From Whitmania pigra (Eukaryota > Annelida > Clitellata > Hirudinida > Haemopidae): a DNA stretch of 64,000 bases. The stretch spans positions 212,501 to 276,500 of the forward strand of contig JAJTWR010000026.1 of NCBI GenBank assembly GCA_021613335.1, written 5' to 3'. The notes under the pieces were generated by a model, which worked only from the letters and a program-made list of their open reading frames with translations, did no database searches and had not been told where the DNA came from. Every line of letters begins with the position of its first letter. Positions within the stretch are counted from its first letter, which is position 1. The position numbers and the translations under genes were made by a program. This document shows, piece after piece, positions 60,010 to 64,000 of this stretch.

Positions 60010-61035
60010 ATGGACGTTCAAGTAGGGGGCATTCTCTTAGACAGATTTCGAATTGAGAAAACGATCGGAAAAGGGAGTTTTGGTGAGGTATTCGCGGCAT
60101 TTGACCTGAGCGATCAGACGACCGTGGCCATAAAAGTATCCTATTGCCACGGCAGGATGAAAGAAAGAAACCTTACAGAAGCCATGCTCCTCGAAAACAT
60201 CAAAACGTCCGAATCCCCTTACAAAGAGCATGTTGTAGAATTGAAAATCTGGTATGAGCTTGAAAACTGCGTCATAATAGTCATGGAGTTACTTTCCCAT
60301 GATCTCTGGAAAGCCATTAAGAATGATGCTTTTGAACTCCACAACATGCTGGACACTTACGCCAGACAGATGGTGGAGTGTCTTCAGCTACTTTCTGAGC
60401 TCAAAATTGTCCACGGAGATGTTAAACCTGGAAATATTCTCATAGGAGACGGAGGAAAGGCTGTCAAATTTAGCGACTTCGGTTTGTCGTATTCTTCATC
60501 CTTAGGATGGATACCCAAGGACATTCAAACTCTTAACTACAGGGCACCCGAGGCTGTACTTGGTTATACATGCAGCCCTTCTGTGGATATCTGGAGTCTC
60601 GGATGTGTGCTCTTAGAATGCGTGACGAAAAAACTCTTGTTTCCAATTGACGAGGGCGAAATGGAGCTGATGCAGAAGATTGCGATTATTGTCGGCTGTC
60701 CGAGTCAGAAAATGATTCGCGAAGCCCCACTCAAGAATAAGTTCTTCTGGTTTCATTCGAGGTCGCAGCGATGGATTTTGAAAGGCTTTTCTCCCATAAG
60801 TACCTCGAAAGGTCTAAAGAAATATTTCAAGTTTAACTATCCTGCTGAATTTTCTAAACCAGAAATAATTATGCTGCTAGACTTTGTTGATGGGATGCTG
60901 AAACCCGATCCTGATGAAAGAACCAAACCCGAAACCTTACGCCAACATCCATTTCTTTCTCGAACGATATCCAAATTTCCTCCTGCAGTTGAAAAAACTT
61001 TTCTAGAAAACCAAATTGGATGTCCAGTATTTTGA
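60010..61035 (+). CDS. Intronless protein kinase, DYRK/HIPK/CLK-like
   Basis: One uninterrupted frame of 341 residues, almost entirely kinase domain. Seen: glycine loop GKGSFGEV (20-27), VAIK with Lys42, Glu57 in helix C, catalytic loop VHGDVKPGNIL (134-144), SDFGLS (155-160), LNYRAPEAVLG and a SVDIWSLGCVLLE helix F. HxD without Arg is typical of the DYRK/HIPK/CLK group, where HCD, HAD and HTD occur; RAPE and the DIWSLGCVLLE style agree. The usual DYRK activation-loop Tyr-x-Tyr is not present (IPKDIQTLNYRAPE). All catalytic residues remain, so it may be active. All other large genes here are rich in introns, so a retrocopy origin is likely. An AATAAA lies about 40 bp after the stop, and a Tigger element begins just beyond it. 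Confidence 0.9.
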   Translation: MDVQVGGILLDRFRIEKTIGKGSFGEVFAAFDLSDQTTVAIKVSYCHGRMKERNLTEAMLLENIKTSESPYKEHVVELKIWYELENCVIIVMELLSHDLWKAIKNDAFELHNMLDTYARQMVECLQLLSELKIVHGDVKPGNILIGDGGKAVKFSDFGLSYSSSLGWIPKDIQTLNYRAPEAVLGYTCSPSVDIWSLGCVLLECVTKKLLFPIDEGEMELMQKIAIIVGCPSQKMIREAPLKNKFFWFHSRSQRWILKGFSPISTSKGLKKYFKFNYPAEFSKPEIIMLLDFVDGMLKPDPDERTKPETLRQHPFLSRTISKFPPAVEKTFLENQIGCPVF

Positions 61036-61094
61036 ACAAAAGCAAAGAAGATTTAGGGTTTATTGCACAGCAAATAAATTTTATAAGCTAGCTA

Positions 61095-62155
61095 CAGTTG
61101 AACCCACTCATCTCGCTCTTGTTTAACTCGCCAACCTTATTAAGATATATAGCTGCGTTTATGATGCCGAAACCTAATACAGTCAAATCTCGTTACTATG
61201 CTACCTGCCGGGACCGAGCAAAAGTGGCATAGTATCGAGAGTGGTATATCAGCGAGGGCTTGTAAAAGCGGTCTTATTTTCTCCTTCAGCGTGTAGTCGG
61301 TTCGCTTACGTTTACTGAGCTGACATTATGGGCTGAATTTGAAGAGAAATAACAAAAGAAAGACTGATTGAAAAGGGAAAGGTTCTAAAACCAACCAAAA
61401 AACAACAATCGTCTAGATTTTAAAATAAATTTTAAAATAAAATTCAATTAATTTAGTTTAGTGATGGGTAAATTTATATATACGGTCATTAGATTATTAT
61501 AAATAATCGAACACTGCGCAGAAATGCAGACTTTTTCACGACTCGTGCCTTTTAAGTCACACAATAGTGGCATAGTAGCGAGAGTAGGGGGTGGCATAAT
61601 AAATTTATTTGTATTGAATTTTGTCAGGACCTAGCAAAAGTGGTATAATAGCTAGAGTGGCATAGTAGCGAGGTGGCCGAGTACCGAGATTTGATTGTAT
61701 CTCGAGCATAAAAGAGGGCCAAATTCGCCATTTTACATCAGTTATCTCGACTCCTTGATTAATCGCTGACTTTGAAGTGGAACCGCCAAATTCCCACTTT
61801 GTCGTAGTATCTTCTCATCGGTTATTCATTTATGTCGCCGAACTCAATTCACTCTTTCTGATTTTGACTGAGGGGTACCTCTATAGCCATTCTGTTTATT
61901 TTCTTCGTTTTAAAAATGTCTGAAAGTGTTAAGAGAAAACTGGATAATCAGTCGATAGAAAAAGTATGAAGTTATAATATAGCTAGAAAAAGGAACAAAA
62001 CCTTAGGCTTGAGCCTAGCATTCAAACAAACACCATTTCAGGATGGAAAAAGAAGGCCGACGAGGTAAAGCAAATGTACGAGAAGTCTGTCTTTGGTCCA
62101 GCAAGAAAAAAACTTAGAATGGCTGAATGAGTCGACGATGCAGTGCTTCAATGGC
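61095..62155 (+). mobile_element. Tigger/pogo-like transposon, copy 2
   Basis: Starts CAGTTGAACCCACTCATCTC next to TA and aligns inversely with copy 1 at the start of the window. Near 62,030-62,130 it encodes the N-terminal HTH piece ISGWKKKADEVKQMYEKS and GPARKKLRMAE, then a stop. The 3' part is missing. It contains a nested MITE (61,180-61,697). Confidence 0.85.
61180..61697. mobile_element. Pogo-like MITE nested in Tigger copy 2 (518 bp)
   Basis: Ends CAGTCAAATCTCGTTACTAT and, in reverse, CAATCAAATCTCGGTACTCG, flanked by TA. Internal repeats of GTGGCATAGTAGCGAG occur near both ends. The uninterrupted site is preserved in Tigger copy 1 near 2,030-2,050. Confidence 0.92.
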
Positions 62156-62169
62156 TAACAATTTTTGTA

Positions 62170-62600
62170 AATGTAATTCTAGCTAATTTATATAGCGCCA
62201 TATGCAGAGCGTCAGAGGCGCTTCTTGTTACCATTTATATACGATTTATATCCTTACGAAGGACGCCGGCGGCAGGGTGGGTTTCGAAAACATTATGACT
62301 CATTATTCATTCGGCCAACCTTGCACGCGCAACAAAACCTCCCGTCAATGGTGCCTTGCTGATGAAGAAGAAACACTAGGACGTCCTGACTTTAAAGTGA
62401 CATAAGATGAATTCATTCTTTGTATACTATGCAAGTTGTATGATAACGGGTTTTGTTATGTCGATATGATACGTGATAACTCAGAGGGTTGCGTTCCTGT
62501 TAACGGCGTTGAAAGCAGCAGTCATTGCGTCTCGTGTTCGCAACCCAGCTCGCACCGAAAGGGAGCGCTCTCGGGTAGGGGCGCTATATAAATGGTGGAT
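62170..62600 (+). mobile_element. SINE-like repeat, longest copy
   Basis: Shares ATATAGCGCCATATGCAGAG, GCGCTTCTTG and GGGTTTCGAA with the block at 17,238-17,430. The right end has GGGGCGCTATATAAATGG, a tail type seen in several animal SINE superfamilies. Exact boundaries are uncertain and the middle may hold unrelated sequence. Confidence 0.5.
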
Positions 62601-64000
62601 CGATTAAGAAGTGCCTTCACATCTTATTCGGATGCATAAGGTATTCAAAAGATCGGCAAAATACAAATACAAAAACTTGCTTTATCAACGCAAAAAAATT
62701 TAAGCGTGAATCATGTAATTTATTCTAATACCAAATCTTATGTTTTGTCATGCATATCACTTCCAGTTTTTTTAAATAAATATTTTTAATAAATTGTCAT
62801 TTTTAAACTTTAATTTCAGTATTTTTAAAATATTGCATTTCTATTTTTGATGTCTTAAATGTCGACTGCTTGACTCATTGGAAAAAGAATGTATGTGGTT
62901 GAATGGTGTGAATTTGGGTAAATAATGTGTGCTGAATTGTCAGGATGCAAAGTTTTATCAAACATATTTTTTACATGTTTGGTATATTCATGTAGTTCTC
63001 ATTTTGAAAGTTTTATAACCAAATTTTACTTTAATTGGATTTTTAAAGAAAGTGGTTAGACTAATTGGTCTAACATTCATATAATTCCCCTCTGGCGGCG
63101 CAGTTTGGGTTGTGAACACGACGCTTTACGACTGTTGCTGAATGCTGTTACATGTCAACAATTGTAAATTAAGATATTATTATAACATGTAAATATAAAT
63201 ATTTCCAATAACATGTGAATTATAATATTGTTATAATATGAAAAAATAAATACTTTCCTTTAGTTTTGCATGATGAAACTTGAGGTGTCTGAAACCACGA
63301 ATCACAGCAAATGAAAGGCTTCAATGAACCGCTGTGCATTCGGAATTATTCTCTTCAAAACTTCTATGCATTCATTGATATATTTATTCATTAAATGCAT
63401 TAATTCATTCATCCATACTTTCATTAACTTATTTATCTTTGATTCTTGTGGCTTTCGAACCCATCATTTCGAACTCATTTATCTTCTCCTTCATGACAAA
63501 TAATTAGAATATAAATTTCTTTCAAATATGTATTTTTAATATTAATAGTAATAAATATAAAATTACTAAAATAAATATTTAATTATATATCAAACTTTCT
63601 CATAGCTAATGAAATGAATTTACATTTCCCCTTAAAACACTTCATAGAAATTCATAATTCTTCAAATAGTTAAGATGAGACTAGTAAAATTAAAACGATA
63701 TTATGAAAATACAACCTGACCAAAAACATTGTAAACAATTCATTGGTATTTATTCGTCCTTTTTACAAGAATTTTATACGTGAAAGAAAAATCGAAAGTC
63801 ATTTTTGCTCGAATCGAAGGAAATTCTTTTCTTTAATATGTTGTCTTACTTTTTTTATCGTCGAATGCAATTGATTAATTATGATTATTATAACATATGA
63901 TAACATCTTGTACTATAATTAGTATTAATATTATCATTAACTTTTACTTCATGATTATTATTATAATTATAATTATAATTATTATTATTATTATTACTAT
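62601..64000. other. No supported gene
   Basis: AT-rich sequence with a weak fragment of the SINE-like repeat at 63,094-63,150 (GGGTTGTGAACACGACGCTT) and short ATT runs at the right edge. No exon chain on either strand. Confidence 0.5.

Overview
The window is an AT-rich stretch of nuclear DNA from an animal. Genes are split by many short GT-AG introns. It holds metazoan-type kinases (a LIM kinase with LIM-LIM-PDZ-kinase order, and ULK3), the ciliary transition-zone gene B9D2, a U5 snRNA gene and CRISP-like CAP genes, with a mix of Tigger/pogo, mariner, Tc1, hAT, Helitron and non-LTR retrotransposon remnants. The genes with recognisable ciliary and actin roles point to an invertebrate with cilia. 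I cannot name the phylum from sequence alone. Exon boundaries below were read by eye from splice sites, reading-frame continuity and family similarity; each named multi-exon gene closes into one uninterrupted frame.

Layout. 1-2,700: a 28-bp tandem repeat, a decayed Tigger element and two weak candidate exons. 3,723-9,344 (-): ULK3, 14 exons, with a degenerate mariner in intron 7. 9,636-10,326 (+): B9D2, 3 exons, head-to-head with ULK3 across 291 bp. 11,347-18,078 (+): LIM kinase, 16 exons. 20.4-21.1 kb: hAT relic. 21,512-25,229 (+): a 15-exon gene of unknown identity with a helical, RGS-like region and a C-terminal membrane anchor. 27,152-28,254 (-): small single-pass membrane protein with a proline-rich tail. 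29.0-29.5 kb (+): a 5'-truncated and a complete U5 snRNA copy in tandem.

30.5-57.8 kb (-): a tandem array of four CRISP-like CAP genes (A to D). Each has seven exons, a signal peptide, a CAP domain, a cysteine hinge and a short cysteine-rich tail ending in a YCLC motif; a stray fifth terminal exon lies between B and C. All four keep open frames even though their introns and flanks carry hAT, Tc1, LINE and microsatellite insertions. The four share exon lengths, a GC-AG intron at the same place and a conserved upstream block that looks like a core promoter plus noncoding leader.

58.7-62.6 kb: a short Helitron, an intact single-exon kinase (DYRK/HIPK/CLK-like) at 60,010-61,035 (+), then a second Tigger with a MITE nested in it, and a SINE-like repeat. 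62.6-64 kb has no gene I can support.

Functional links. ULK3 (a regulator of GLI factors), B9D2 (ciliary gate) and perhaps LIMK (actin control) sit side by side, and the first two share a promoter region. The CRISP cluster is a local gene-family expansion encoding secreted proteins. Several transposons can be dated relative to each other, because paralogous copies in the same window preserve the empty insertion site.
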